NCBI GenBank assembly: GCA_049315825.1
Contig: JBMOJK010000006.1
Span: 1 to 63,507, forward strand
DNA length: 63,507 bases
Source of the DNA: JBMOJK01 sp049315825
GTDB taxonomy: Bacteria; Patescibacteriota; Gracilibacteria; BD1-5; UBA2023
Direction of reading: 5' to 3'
The notes beneath the pieces are model-generated. The model had not been told where the DNA came from. It worked only from the letters and a program-made list of their open reading frames with translations, and ran no database searches. A program made the position numbers and the translations under genes. Shown one piece after another: positions 12,271 through 22,813 of this stretch. The first letter of the stretch is position 1; the number at the start of each line of letters is the position of its first letter.

Positions 12271-14568
12271 ATGAATCTGCAAAAAATCTCATATCTCCTC
12301 ATATCCACCTGTCTATTTTTGGGGTGACTTACAGCAGAAACTTCTGCGGGCTACATCGTGAAGAATCTTGAAATCCGAAGCAGTGGAACAGGTGCGTATT
12401 CTAGTACTCTGAGCGCCTCAAGTAGTGGATCAGCTATAGATTTCCGCATCGGGATAATCACAGATGGAAGTGAACCTCTGCGAGCACATCGAGCAACACT
12501 CTCACTTCCTTTAGGATTTACCCAAGCTGGTTACACAGCCGAAAGTATTGATTGTACTACTGGGATAACAAACGTATCACAGACATACAATAACTTCTCT
12601 TTTGATTTTCCTGGTGGACCGGGCTGTGAGGTAATTGTACGCGCCAAATATCAGACTACTGGTGTTACAAATGGTATATATCAGCCATACGTAACGGTTT
12701 CTGACTCAACGGATGGCGTCTTTCTTAATGGAAATGATACCCTCACAACCAGTAATCAAGCAAGTCTTACTGTTTCTTCGCTTATTGCGATCACACGAGC
12801 GATCAGTCGAGATATCAATAAAGATGGATTTCTAGATCGGTTTGATCTCACATTCAGTAATCCAGCTGCAGCTACTGGACCAATCGGACCGATCATAGTC
12901 AGAGGCGATACAAAGACGGCAACTGGCGTGCTATTTCTTGCAACACCGGGATCATACACGGGGGTGATCACATTTACAGACGGTAATTTCCGAGGATACG
13001 AACTTCCACACATCGAAATCCCCACAGATGTAAACTATCTCACGGGAGATTATTTCACACAGGTCGTGGAAGATAGTGCGGCACCAAAGATCACTGCAAC
13101 CCCGCTCGCATGAGCCTACACAGGAAGCAAAACCGTTACTCTCAGTTCAAGCGAAAGTGGATCCATTTACTATACATTTACAGGAGTAGCGAACACAGGA
13201 TCAACTCTGTATTCGACTGGCATTGTGATAAATTCAAATCGTACGCTGAGCACATTTACCCAAGATATCTGGGGAAATAGCAGCACAGGTTCATTTGTAT
13301 ACACATTTAGCTGTCCGCTCGCCGCACCGGCAAATAGCACCCTAGCAGCATATCCGGGCTGTACTATCATCTGTAATACTGGCTACCAACTCAACGGAAG
13401 TGTGTGTGAGGCTATTCCAAGTTCCGGTGGTGGCGGAGGCGGCGGTGGCGGAGGAGGCGGAGGCGGTGGGTCTATTCTCATTGATTCCTGTCCATTCGGC
13501 GATACTTCAGGAAGCCTTACTGATGGACGATGTACTCCAGCGGGAACTTCAACTGGAACCACAACGTCTACAGGGGCGACTTCTTCTGGTGGGAATATAG
13601 ATATTCCTGGAAACAACGCGGGACTCTCCCCTCTCGGTGGTCTCGGATCAAGCACACTCGATCTTCCGTATTTTGTATCACTCGAAGCAGCGCGAGATTA
13701 TCTCTATACACAAGTAAAGGATCTCGCGATCCGTAAACAAATAGAATCCTACTATGCGCAACTTGCCTTCCCCGATGCAAGATACTATCTCTCGTTCGAT
13801 CCTGAGCTTGCAAAGCTCTACAATAAATCGATTAACGCATATGCACTCTATATCCTTCGCACTGAAGATATCCGCGCAGGAAAAGAACTTGCATCTTCAC
13901 GTCTAGAAGCTTCGAAGGCACTTGCTATACTCACGAGTACTCTCTCTACTTTCGGTACGCGTGACACGCGATACGTGACCGCAGTGAAAACGATCGGAAA
14001 ATACAAAGCAAACATCTACCGAACCAAGCAAGCCACACTCATCAAGAGCCTTCGTCTCACAGAGCTGAAATACCTCCCAAAGATCAAGCGACTCGCGATC
14101 ATAAATAACCTCGATCAGAAAGGATACCTTGCCGCAATCGATACATACAATCAATATGTACTCAATACAACTATCGCAGTCCGTTTCACGAATGCAACTG
14201 CATCAGTTCGAGCCGCAGCAAATAAAGCAGAACTCGACCGACTTGCACTCATCAAGCCAATCTTGAAACCTTTGGCACCAACAACCCCAGTGATTGTTAC
14301 GCCTCCAGTGATCACTGCTCCTCAAAAAGTAAGTGATCTCTACGAAATCACGAGTGATCTCGCAGTTGGCAAAAACAATCTCGAAGTATTCAAGCTCCAG
14401 ACTATTCTCAAACACTACGGATACTTCGATCTCGAGCAGACAAATTATTTCGGAGATTACACCAAAAAGGCGTTGGTAAAATTCTCATCCGAGAAACTTA
14501 GAATATATAATCCAAATGGTCTTTTCGATAGCACTATTCGAAATGCAACTATGAATCTCACCTGGTAA
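12271..14568 (+). CDS. Large secreted protein with poly-glycine linker and C-terminal peptidoglycan-binding-like domain
   Basis: 765 residues from ATG 12271 to TAA 14566-14568; TGA codons in the signal peptide region (about residue 19) and at 13111-13113 are glycine. Order: signal peptide; beta-sandwich domains to about residue 380; a run of glycines encoded at 13425-13470; a Thr/Ser linker; a helical region of about 220 residues rich in Lys, Ala and Tyr; then a C-terminal segment (from about residue 685) with KLQTILKHYGYF and GDYTKKALVKF, the pattern of peptidoglycan-binding domain 1. It closes the surface operon and is followed by a terminator. It probably tethers an external beta domain to the cell wall. 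Confidence 0.7.
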
Positions 14569-14580
14569 GCGAATATATAA

Positions 14581-14618
14581 AATCCTCCGAAGCTTGTACA
14601 AGCCAAGGAGGTTTTTTT
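14581..14618 (+). terminator. Terminator closing the surface-protein operon
   Basis: CCTCC (14584-14588) pairs with GGAGG (14607-14611) with an inner GCTTGTACAAGC palindrome, followed by seven T. Confidence 0.75.
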
Positions 14619-14686
14619 ATGACCAAAGATTTCAATTTTGCTATGATTTCTAACTTGCAAGAAATCATTTCTGAGATATTGTCAAT

Positions 14687-16195
14687 ATGATAAATATGCC
14701 TATGGTTAAAAATTCACCCCCGAATCATACGACTTGATCCCCTTGAGAGACGGGGCAAGCTGAAGAACTTCGACTAGAAGTTCTTCAGTCATCAAAAAAG
14801 GTTCAAAAATACGTTAATGAGATCCTGAATTACGGATCAGCTATTTTACGATACAAAAATCAACGGCCCGGTGATACCATCATTGACAAAGAGGTAGCAA
14901 AATGGGGGTATACCCCGCGTGAAATACTCTATCGTGTCTCTCAAGTACTCATGACTTTCATCGAGGACTGAAAGCGAAGTGAAGAGATTTTTCGCGCACT
15001 TACAGAAGTTAATTTAACACTGGATACTGAGGTTGAGAATGTATTTGATGCTGTACTCATGCTTGATGCAGCATTTCAGAAATATTTTCCAGAAATGAAA
15101 ATACACATCCTCATTGCAAATGATGATAACAATTCTAAAGCAGGCTCAAAAAATCCTGTAGCAAACATGCTTGCTGATATGATTGAAATGCAAGGGGGTG
15201 AAGAAGGTGATTTAGAAAATACTACGTCTCAATCAGACAAACTCAACAAGCTTTCTCGTCTTATTTCAGTCGTAAAATGAACTATCAACAACGAGCAATC
15301 ATTGCCTAGAAATATCAATCTGATTGACGAGACCGAGTATAGAAATCTCCTAAAAAATGACAGTCAACACAGTGTGATTGGTCCACGAGAAGCAAAAATG
15401 CTTGATCCAGATATTTTTGGATCAAATATCTGATCAGCGCTTTTCCATAAACTCAGAGGTATCGGCACAATCGTGTTCATAGGAAAAAATGAGAATCAAT
15501 TCCAAGAGGATATGAGCACTTCGATCCTTGAGGCGAAACTACGAGAAATTACGATGACTCTAGGACACATAGCGAGTCGCGAGGAAAACGCACGAGATAC
15601 ACTCACTAAGCTCCCAACACGAAGGTACCTCCTACAAAATCTCGATACCTATTTCAAAGAGGCGCTCGAGTCCCAGTCACATCTGAGCGTAGTGGTAATC
15701 GACCTTGACAAATTTAAACATGTGAATGATACTTATGGGCACTCAGTTGGAGATTCAGTGCTCAAAACATTTGCAAATGTACTCGCATCAAATTTGAGCA
15801 ACAATGATATAAAAGTACGTTATGGCGGTGAAGAATTCGTAGTTGTTTCTCTCGCGAGTCCACAGAACACATATATAGCAATGCAACGAATTTCTCAGTT
15901 ATTTCAGTCTTTCACTTTTGGGATAGATGCAAACTGAGTGCAGAAGATATGTAGAAATGGATGAGTCACACTCTCTCCGGAGCTCACAAAGTACAATTCA
16001 TCATTCAGTGCCTGAATCGACAGTATATCGCCAGAGGATATACTTGCACTGAATGGAAATTACAGTGACGCATTTCAAAAAATGTTCGATAAAGCAGATG
16101 CCAGGGTATACATTTCAAAAAACCATGGAAGAAAGCATATCGTATCAGCAGATTCTGAGGCAGCCATCGAAGCACTTCCGGTATCGACGACCTAA
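14687..16195 (+). CDS. Diguanylate cyclase (GGDEF protein) with N-terminal unknown region
   Basis: 502 residues from ATG 14687 to TAA 16193-16195, with eight UGA glycines. The C-terminal 190 residues form a GGDEF domain: DTLTKLPTRR, VVVIDLDKFKHVNDTYGH, then the active-site motif GGEEF at residues 380-384, expected to make cyclic di-GMP from two GTP. The allosteric RxxD inhibition site usually placed five residues before GG(D/E)EF reads SNND, so the arginine is missing and product inhibition is probably lost. The N-terminal 300 residues are helical, with no recognisable sensor domain or membrane segment; the enzyme looks cytoplasmic. Alternative starts at 14696 and 14702. It is followed after 33 bases by a small gene in the same unit. 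Confidence 0.85.
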
Positions 16196-16228
16196 AAAAC
16201 TTGGGGATCTATCAAAAAACTCATTCAT

Positions 16229-16627
16229 ATGAACTATCCTGCAAACTCCGAACTCGCACTCACATACTCTGAGCTTTATACTCTTACCAATGATATAAAG
16301 AATTGGCGAGATATTGGGCTGTGTATCGAGCGAATCAAATTCTGGCATGAGGCCATGTCGGAAGTAGAGGATACTGAAACGGCTGATTTCATCATGACAC
16401 ACCTCATGCAACTTGAGGCAGATTGGAAAATGCACGAAGCACTAGGAAAGGCTTCCACATTTCAGCGTCATGTAAGTAAAATTTTTATGACACCGGAAAA
16501 TAATGAGAGAGCCAATCCCGAGTACAACGCACGCATAATGACCGAGGCAGTGATCAAGAATATGCAACTTTTCACAAAAATGAAAGACCGCATCGAAACT
16601 GTAAGTCGTAATTTCCATCTTGGGTAG
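16229..16627 (+). CDS. Small helical protein, unknown
   Basis: 132 residues from ATG to TAG, no UGA. Entirely helical and acidic, cytoplasmic, without recognisable motif. It lies 33 bases downstream of the diguanylate cyclase on the same strand and shares its terminator, so a functional link with cyclic di-GMP signalling is possible but only from context. Confidence 0.6.
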   Translation: MNYPANSELALTYSELYTLTNDIKNWRDIGLCIERIKFWHEAMSEVEDTETADFIMTHLMQLEADWKMHEALGKASTFQRHVSKIFMTPENNERANPEYNARIMTEAVIKNMQLFTKMKDRIETVSRNFHLG

Positions 16628-16647
16628 AGATTCTTGAATAAGTATGC

Positions 16648-16692
16648 AAATACAAAAAAACCACAGTAGAACACCGTGGTTTTTTTGTATTT
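16648..16692. terminator. Bidirectional terminator
   Basis: A near-perfect palindrome AAATACAAAAAAACCAC / GTGGTTTTTTTGTATTT with an 11-base loop lies between the rightward unit ending at 16627 and the leftward gene ending at 16780. Confidence 0.8.
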
Positions 16693-16779
16693 AATATCCA
16701 ATCAATGCGAATTACTTTCAAAGTTAATCATTCACACGATCCTTGATGCTAATCCATGCAATACAGAGGCTTTCATTCC

Positions 16780-17640
16780 CTATGTATGCTCATCATCTTT
16801 CAATTTTGGAAGAACTATTCGTTTGTAAAATTCTCCCAAGCATTGAGCATTTGAAAAACTTGCAAACTGTGGGGTAAGTTTTTTGACTGCCGCGAGTAGC
16901 GTATCATCCAAAATATCAGCACTGATGATAAGCTCATGTACATAAATTCATGTAAAAAACTCCACCACCACATTCGCATCAACCGAATCAAGGCTATATC
17001 CGTTGATCAGATACTCTTGGCGCAAGTGAGACAGGATATATGCAAGGGGCAAGCCTATTGGATTCTTGAATTCATTGACAGTGACAAGAAACTGAAAATC
17101 CTCATCACTATCGAGATATACGCCTACATTGCAGTAGTTGTCCACATATTCAGGCGTTCCATGTGCCATGAATACCTCGCTTACATCAAATATATCTAAG
17201 TTCTTGTCATGGATGTGAATTATTTTTCGTGATTCGTGTCAGACTTGAACAATATTTACATGAATACCAAGCCCCTCCAAAGCAGACATCAGATATACTT
17301 CAACATCTTCAAGAAATACCCCGTCTTGGTGCACGCTCACAAAATCCACAAACTCGCCCACACTCAGATCAAATATCTCAAGCGTACCAATTCCAACCTT
17401 CAAAAGAGATTCCCGATCAATCTCTCCATCATATACAATTGTTACTTTCCCAAGCTGGATCAGTCGCGTAAAGAAAAATGCCGCTTGTGGATCTCGATCA
17501 AATCGATCAGTATAGATATGAGTCCGAGGAAGCTCAAGCAGTGTATGAATTTGAGCTGTGGGGTCAGCAGGGATCATGGGCATTCCATGTAACACCTCTC
17601 TATTCATAGGCGCACCCGGGAACTGTAGAATCTTACTCAT
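16780..17640 (-). CDS. Conserved-looking cytoplasmic protein, unknown
   Basis: 286 residues from ATG 17640 to TAG 16780-16782, with UGA glycines at 17239-17241 and 16948-16950. There is no signal peptide or membrane segment. The sequence is mixed alpha/beta and acidic, with HESRKIIHIHDKNLDIFDV in the middle. It starts on its own and converges with the 16627 unit. No family recognised. The two UGA codons join three shorter open stretches in one frame, supporting a real gene. Confidence 0.65.
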
Positions 17641-17824
17641 AAGGAGCTAAATAGTAACGCAGTGTACCTACTATATGAATATGAGTAAATAATCAATAAT
17701 ATGATTTGTCAATAACCCTAGACTGCATTTCTCATAAGAAGCTGAATTAGGAAACATTGAGTCTTCTTTGGGTTCAATAAAACATATCTTAAGGCCATGG
17801 ATGATCGGCTCCCTTCTAGCAAGA

Positions 17825-18028
17825 TTAGCAATCTGAACCCGTCTTGATTTCCTCATATCCACCAGATCAAGAAAAACATAATTTCCGAGCATATTGATAT
17901 CTCGCAATAAAATCTATTTTTCATCCGTTATCACCAGTTCCCCTCCCTGCCCAGAGCTTCTCACCTGTTTTCGGCAAATACAAATGTCGGACTAATTGCA
18001 AAAATAACAGACCCCCATCAAATTTCAT
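17825..18028 (-). CDS. Possible small protein downstream of the Nudix gene (uncertain)
   Basis: 67 codons from ATG 18028 to TAA 17825-17827 with two UGA glycines, starting 14 bases after the Nudix stop codon. A competing frame on the same strand, 17671-17907, is also open (78 codons from a TTG, ending TAG). The sequence between 17.67 and 18.03 kb reads plausibly in pieces of different frames, which suggests decay of an older gene. Neither reading has a recognisable family. Confidence 0.25.
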
Positions 18029-18042
18029 CAGCAAGACTACTG

Positions 18043-18606
18043 CTAATTCTTTACGCCTAAAACTCTATCCTTTAGTTCCCTTTCCTTCCCCAGAAATAGA
18101 TACCTCAGTGCTTCAAGTGCAAATTCCTGAACTCGGAATTTCGGATCAGCAACCACTTGGAGAAAGTCGTCCCAGGGTAGTTTCTTACACTTTATCAACT
18201 CTCAGCCTTCATCGAGATTCTGGTCTTGTTTTCTGATGCAATTGCGTGCTATGAAAACATGACTGTCGCAATCGATTCTCGAAGATCGAGTATATTTTCA
18301 GAATAATTCCCAGTCATCACTCACCAGACCAGTTTCCTCAAGCAACTCGCGTTTTGCGGTCTCAATAGCCTCCTCCCCTTCCTCGCACGATCATCCAACC
18401 AGTCAGAAAAATGGAGACCTTCCTGGTTGCTCTTCTTCGAGGATGTAGATCTCTTCATCGGGAGTAACAGCGATAACATCGACAGAGTGGTTCCTTTTGA
18501 GTCGCTCCCATGTCTTCTTCTTTCCGTCGAACATTTCCTGCTCCCACTGATAAACATCGAATGTTTTACCTTTGAAGACGAGTGTGGCGTTGTCGGGGAT
18601 TGGCAT
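18043..18606 (-). CDS. Nudix hydrolase
   Basis: 187 residues from ATG 18606 to TAG 18043-18045. The complete Nudix box (Gx5Ex7REUxEExGU) lies at residues 72-94, ending RELLEETGL; its first glycine (G72) is a UGA codon, and other UGA glycines at residues 68 and beyond are needed to keep the frame. The family hydrolyses nucleoside diphosphates linked to another moiety (for example oxidised nucleotides or ADP-ribose) using Mg ions bound by the REUxEE glutamates. The N-terminal part (VFKGKTFDVYQWEQ, KTWERLKR) resembles ADP-ribose pyrophosphatase-like members, but substrate is uncertain. It is cytoplasmic. A possible small gene follows. Confidence 0.85.
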
Positions 18607-18628
18607 GTGGATGTGGAATTATATAATA

Positions 18629-19403
18629 CTAGTTACCAGAAGAAGATTTACTGGCAGTAATCTGTGACAATATCTCAACATCTAGATTTACAAGCTCAGC
18701 AAGATAATCTATCGATATACTTGGTCTTTCTATTCTTACTTCGTCAATCAAGGAAGACAAAGTACTATCGTAAGGATCTACGAATCGGAACTGTTGGAAC
18801 GTTCTACCAACTTCAAGCAGGAAAGTATATTCATCTAACTCAGTGGGTCAAAGATCATTTAGCATGATATTATCAGCCTGCTGCTTATCCAGCCCCATTG
18901 CAATCCATAGATCATTCATTCTCTCTTCTTGAGCCACAAGTTTATACATAGCACAAACATGACACTGTTTAAGAGAGAGCCACCATTTCGGCTTTCAACG
19001 ATTCTTAAGCAAGTTGTGCGTATCTAGCGTTCTATCATCTTCAAGCCCCATTGCAACTATGTGCAATGGTAAACCCATCTCTATACACTTACACGCTGAT
19101 GCATAATTTTTGCGCTCGAATTCCTTAAGCTCTTCCTTGAGCAGTTATGTGAGATTGCGGTCTCCATATGGATTCTCGATACACTCCATATAAAAATCCG
19201 AACCAAGATGCTTTTCATAAACACCATCTTGGTTCATATAGAGTGCTTTCTCGAAGTCAGTATTTGGGATTTCACCTCGTATGAACTCCCATGTCGGAAA
19301 TCGCCCCAGAACGTTGCGATTTCATCCGGAAAGTCATGGCTGATAAAATCCTGTTTCTACCTGGCGCAGAATAGGCCAACTCCGCAAATGCACGAATTCC
19401 AAG
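18629..19403 (-). pseudogene. Decayed gene, unknown family, with internal TAA and no start codon
   Basis: One frame on the minus strand reads as coherent protein from about 19403 to TAG 18629-18631 (about 258 codons), with UGA as glycine, but it has a TAA at 19145-19147 (likely from CAA) and no ATG at the left end; another TAA lies just upstream. The protein would contain EIPNTDFEKALYMNQDG near its start and KPKWWLSLKQCHVCAMYKL later. The first motif recurs in a second relic at 22.3 kb. Its 5' end lies beside the left direct repeat of the island, consistent with disruption at the integration border. Confidence 0.5.
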
Positions 19404-19427
19404 GTACTGATAGAAGAATAGGATTAT

Positions 19428-19467
19428 AAGAAACCCCCATACAGTTAACCTGTACGGGGGTTTCTTA
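19428..19467. terminator. Hairpin terminator at the left island border
   Basis: AAGAAACCCCC pairs with GGGGGTTTCTT around an inner GTTAAC; it works in both orientations. A similar stem-loop with unrelated sequence (42787-42823) occupies the equivalent place beside the right direct repeat. Confidence 0.65.
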
Positions 19468-19566
19468 ATCTCGGGGGTAGAAGAAATCGAAATAGATATA
19501 TCTATCGCAATTTCTCTTTTCTCGAACGATCCGAGAAAAAATTTGATTGAAATTGTCTAATAGTGG
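19465..19566 (+). repeat. Left copy of 102-bp direct repeat (candidate attachment site)
   Basis: By hand alignment 86 of 102 bases match 42822-42923, including an unbroken stretch around CGATCCGAGAAAAAATTTGATTGAA. The right copy ends in the first six bases of the tRNA-Lys 3' end (CCA plus two), here TAGTGG in place of TGGTGG. Beyond this point similarity to the tRNA disappears. This is the arrangement expected for an island inserted at a tRNA 3' end. Confidence 0.6.
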
Positions 19567-20079
19567 CCCACCTGATGAACTTGATCGAACTTTTGTTCTT
19601 AAAGTCCTAATTGCCTATCAGGAAAATGCCTGAGAGTTATCGCATGAGAGACTCAGAAAATTAGAAACAGAGAATTAATCTTGTAGTCCTTCGATGATCT
19701 AAATCTGAGCTTTAAGATGCTTTGTTCGAGATGCTATACGAGCTCAGGAACTCATTTACGGAGTTTTTACGAGAAAGTTACATAATCATCTTACCAGCAA
19801 AGATGAATGGAATTGCAGATTACCTAAGAAGGAGGCCGTGAAGATAAATCAGCTATCAATGGACGCGCTTTCCTCATCCAGCCTGAAATATTAACAGTTT
19901 ATTAATTAAATTTAAGATTGCTTTATAGTTTCTTCTTCTTATGCTTCACAGAGCCTCAAAATCCTTTGGAGCATAAAACCAAAACACAGAAAGGTATCCG
20001 TAACAACCATCGGACATACTTAGAAATTCTCAAGCCCATAAAGCAAGAGTGATTATCAAGTAAAGACTCACAAGATTTC
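19567..20079 (+). other. Region without intact gene; possible coding relics
   Basis: Two short open stretches look protein-like but have no proper start: one around 19560-19675 ending TAA, one ending TAA near 19887 (with LTSKDEWN and KKEAVKINQL). From 19890 the DNA is AT-rich, without a clear gene. These could be remnants of genes broken at the island edge. Confidence 0.35.
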
Positions 20080-20104
20080 GTAGGGGGCATGCCCCCTACT
20101 TTTC
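20080..20104 (+). terminator. Strong hairpin terminator before the secreted pair
   Basis: GTAGGGGGC and GCCCCCTAC form a perfect stem around AT, followed by TTTCTT. It ends 16 bases before the ATG at 20120, so it may act as an attenuator or as the end of an upstream transcript. Confidence 0.6.
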
Positions 20105-20119
20105 TTAAAGCATCAAATC

Positions 20120-20986
20120 ATGAAAAAAACCCAAAAAATACTCCTTATGATCGGCGCATGCGGGTTATTCTGCATACTCGGCTGATCGGCCACCTACTTT
20201 TTGTTTCCTAGAGTGGAAACAAAGGTTATTCACGAACAAGAAGCACCATACGTACTCAAGGACCCAATTGCGCCTAATCGGGGAACCTATTTCGAATTCG
20301 AGATATCAGAACGAGAAAAGCGGAGCAAGACACCGTACTCGATAGACCCGGATAGTGTCACTATAAATATACCAGCATTCCTCAGTCAATCTGCAATGCA
20401 GAAGGAAGAATTTTTCCAAGAGGCAAAACGTATCGGAAAGTATGCGCTCACTATCAACCTGACCGATAGCGAGAATCTGGATACCGACGAACTACGGAAA
20501 ATATTTTCCGTATTCAACAACTTCAAGAGGCTCAATCTTTGGTTCTATGCGTATCCTCCGAACTATTACGAACTATTCGATATAGTAAGATGGACTTCGG
20601 ATCCGACGATGGAACTCTCCGTTAATGCGCCCGGTCCCAACTTCCCCTTCTGATTCGATGCCGATTCGCTGATAATTCGCGCCAAGAAAATGGCAGAAAC
20701 CCAAAACAAAGGAGTTCCATTGGCGGTCTTTTCTTTCGGTCTGAACCAGTTTGGCAACATGGTATTTACGCCTATGCCGCAAGCCGAAGAGAGCCTTAAA
20801 TTCTTCCCCGCTAAACGGCTTTTGGTGCACGGCATCAATATCCGTCCATACGGTGAGCGAAATGGCATCCCGACAACTTGAAAGACCAAGGCAGAAGCCT
20901 TCTTCAAAGAGAGTCCTATAGAAGAAATGTGGGTGATGGCGGTGGGCGCGAAGAAAAACGGGAAGATTACGCTTTCAGGATTTTAA
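20120..20986 (+). CDS. Membrane-anchored or secreted protein, unknown
   Basis: 288 residues from ATG 20120 to TAA 20984-20986, with UGA glycines near residues 22, 178 and 254. A signal/anchor (KKTQKILLMIGACGLFCILGG) is followed by an alpha/beta domain with no recognised motif; MKK plus hydrophobic core and an internal cysteine could also fit a lipoprotein, but no strict lipobox is placed. The next gene follows after 11 bases. Base composition is balanced, unlike the AT-rich genes at 25-32 kb. Confidence 0.65.
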
Positions 20987-20997
20987 AGGAGCGTTCT

Positions 20998-21885
20998 ATG
21001 AAGACTTCCCATGTCGTAACCGTGATCTGATGAGGCATACTCGCGAGCGCAGCCTATTTCTTGAACGCTGAACAAGAGGAATCGGATATCTCAGCACTAC
21101 AATGAGATGTGAAAGCAAAAATTCATAATGCGTCGGGATGACGAGATATGAATGACTTTTTCAAAGAATGAATACCCAGTTCTCAGTATTCATACGCCCA
21201 AAATGGACAGGATTCCCTTGTTTGGCTCGAGAAAAATCCAACACTGAAAATGCGTATCCAAGGAACTTCTTGGTACAGGGATTTCCTATCCGGAAAATTG
21301 GACAGGGAAACATTCGAGAGAGACCTTCTGACAGCCAATTCCATAGAGCAAATTCTCTTGGGCGATTCCGAAATACTTCCAAAGATCCAGTACCAGGATT
21401 GGTGGAAAAAATACCTTCGCGGAGATATCGATCCATCGACTGCCCTCAATGGCAACATTCGGGCATTTGTGCAGATTGAAAAATTTCAGAAACAGAATCC
21501 AGAAACGTATGCCAGGATCACAAAGAATCCTCGTTGGATAAATGCCTCCTCCAATCCGCAAGACCCAGATCTTATCTCGCAGGGCGAAGCAATAGAAACG
21601 GTAGTTGGAAATGTGAAGAATATTGAAGCTAATTCGCAGATGAAGGAAAGACTTGCTGCATATTGATATTCGCCCGCAGATCTCTATGAAACCGATTGGC
21701 AAAAAACAGAAGGGATAATGAGAATATTTCACGATATCAGCCTATTGGAAGACCGAGGAATGTGGTCCACGGAAGAAAGAAGGGAATTTCTCGCCACCGA
21801 TATAGGGAAAGCTTATCTGGATGGAAAAATTGATCCAAAGACTGCACTGGAAAACATGGAAAAGATTGCAAGAAGAATGAGGTAA
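20998..21885 (+). CDS. Secreted helical protein, unknown
   Basis: 295 residues from ATG 20998 to TAA 21883-21885, with six UGA glycines, two of them adjacent in the N-terminal hydrophobic stretch (VVTVIGGGILASAAYFL). The mature part is helical and contains two similar segments: WYRDFLSGKLDRETFERDLL, then KKYLRGDIDPSTAL, and GKAYLDGKIDPKTALENM near the end. These suggest repeated short helical modules. It is cotranscribed with 20120. Function not recognised. Confidence 0.65.
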
Positions 21886-21909
21886 TACCTCAGATCTAGG
21901 GAATTTCAT

Positions 21910-21949
21910 AAAAAAATCGTTGGACTTTCAGACCCGACGATTTTTTTAT
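21910..21949. terminator. Bidirectional terminator
   Basis: AAAAAATCGT...GG pairs with CC..ACGATTTTTTT between the rightward pair (ending 21885) and the leftward DUF1871-like gene (ending 21956). Confidence 0.75.
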
Positions 21950-21955
21950 GGTTGA

Positions 21956-22252
21956 TTACACTTTACTGTTCCACCATTCCATTATCCGAAGAGAAACCCG
22001 TTTAGTTTGCTCTTCGGAAACAGAGAGCCCCATGTGATTAGTGAGATGATCCTGTAAAAAATCATTTAGAGCATCTATTCCTTTATCATCGTGAAGAATC
22101 GAGAGAATTGGATATAGAAAACAATCGTATTCGTCCTCTGGACCTCACTCAAATGGTAGTACTCCAATGGGGTCCCAAGCGTTGAGAAGCCACATAAGGC
22201 TCGCGATATCGTCTTCCGAATATCGAGAAAGGTCAGGAGAGTGATTGCACAT
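21956..22252 (-). CDS. DUF1871-like small protein
   Basis: 98 residues from ATG 22252 to TAA 21956-21958. It has the family pattern WLLNAWDPIGVLPF followed by PEDEYDCF and a C-terminal helix; UGA at 22145-22147 gives the glycine before GPEDEYD. Members are small cytoplasmic proteins, often in toxin-immunity or defence neighbourhoods, without known activity. The frame stays open upstream to 22471, but that part reads as a relic of another gene (see 22254-22396), so the shorter start is preferred. Confidence 0.6.
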
Positions 22253-22253
22253 A

Positions 22254-22396
22254 TTGATGGGATTTAAAATTGCCTTGCGTCGTGAATAATTCGCACCTAT
22301 GCATCCACCCGAAAAGCTTTTCTGAAATACCATCTTGGTTCGCATATAACGCTTGTTCAAAGTCGACAACTGGAATTTCACTTCGGATGAACTGCT
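22254..22396 (-). pseudogene. Relic of the gene family seen at 18.6-19.4 kb
   Basis: In a frame different from the DUF1871-like gene, the minus strand encodes EIPVVDFEQALYANQDGISE, matching EIPNTDFEKALYMNQDGVYE of the pseudogene at 19.2 kb at 14 of 20 positions. The rest of the gene is missing. Confidence 0.45.
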
Positions 22397-22813
22397 AGAT
22401 TTTAATGGAAGGGGGTTGCATGGAGAAATTGTTTCCGACAGTGTATCCAATCTCACCCCTCTGTTAAGCAAGAATTAATTTTGTGAATGAAAAATTAATA
22501 AATTATTCACGATTAGTTGTATGCATAAAGCAAATACTCAAGAATCGTCATTACTTTGAGACCCATAAGATTCTTAACGAGCTTCGATAATTCGGACATA
22601 AAATTTGTTTATTGTATAATGCTTTAGTTTATCTTTAATTCGTAATAATCTTTATATGAAGAGGATAATCTAGTAGATTGAGGGTTGAAACTATTTTAGC
22701 TTGGAATATATGTACATGTTCATATATTTACATCGAATAAAGTGAATCACACGCATCACCAAAAAGGATGCACATTGCTTTAATAGTCTGTTGCAATCGT
22801 ACAATCTAGTGTT
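22397..22813. other. AT-rich intergenic region upstream of the restriction-modification pair
   Basis: No reading frame of note on either strand. It is strongly AT-rich with several short A/T palindromes and presumably holds the promoter for the methyltransferase; no site can be assigned with confidence. Confidence 0.4.

Noticed and set aside
13383..13655. Minus-strand proline-rich protein
   Set aside because: Poly-proline is simply the complement of the GGC/GGA run encoding the glycine linker.
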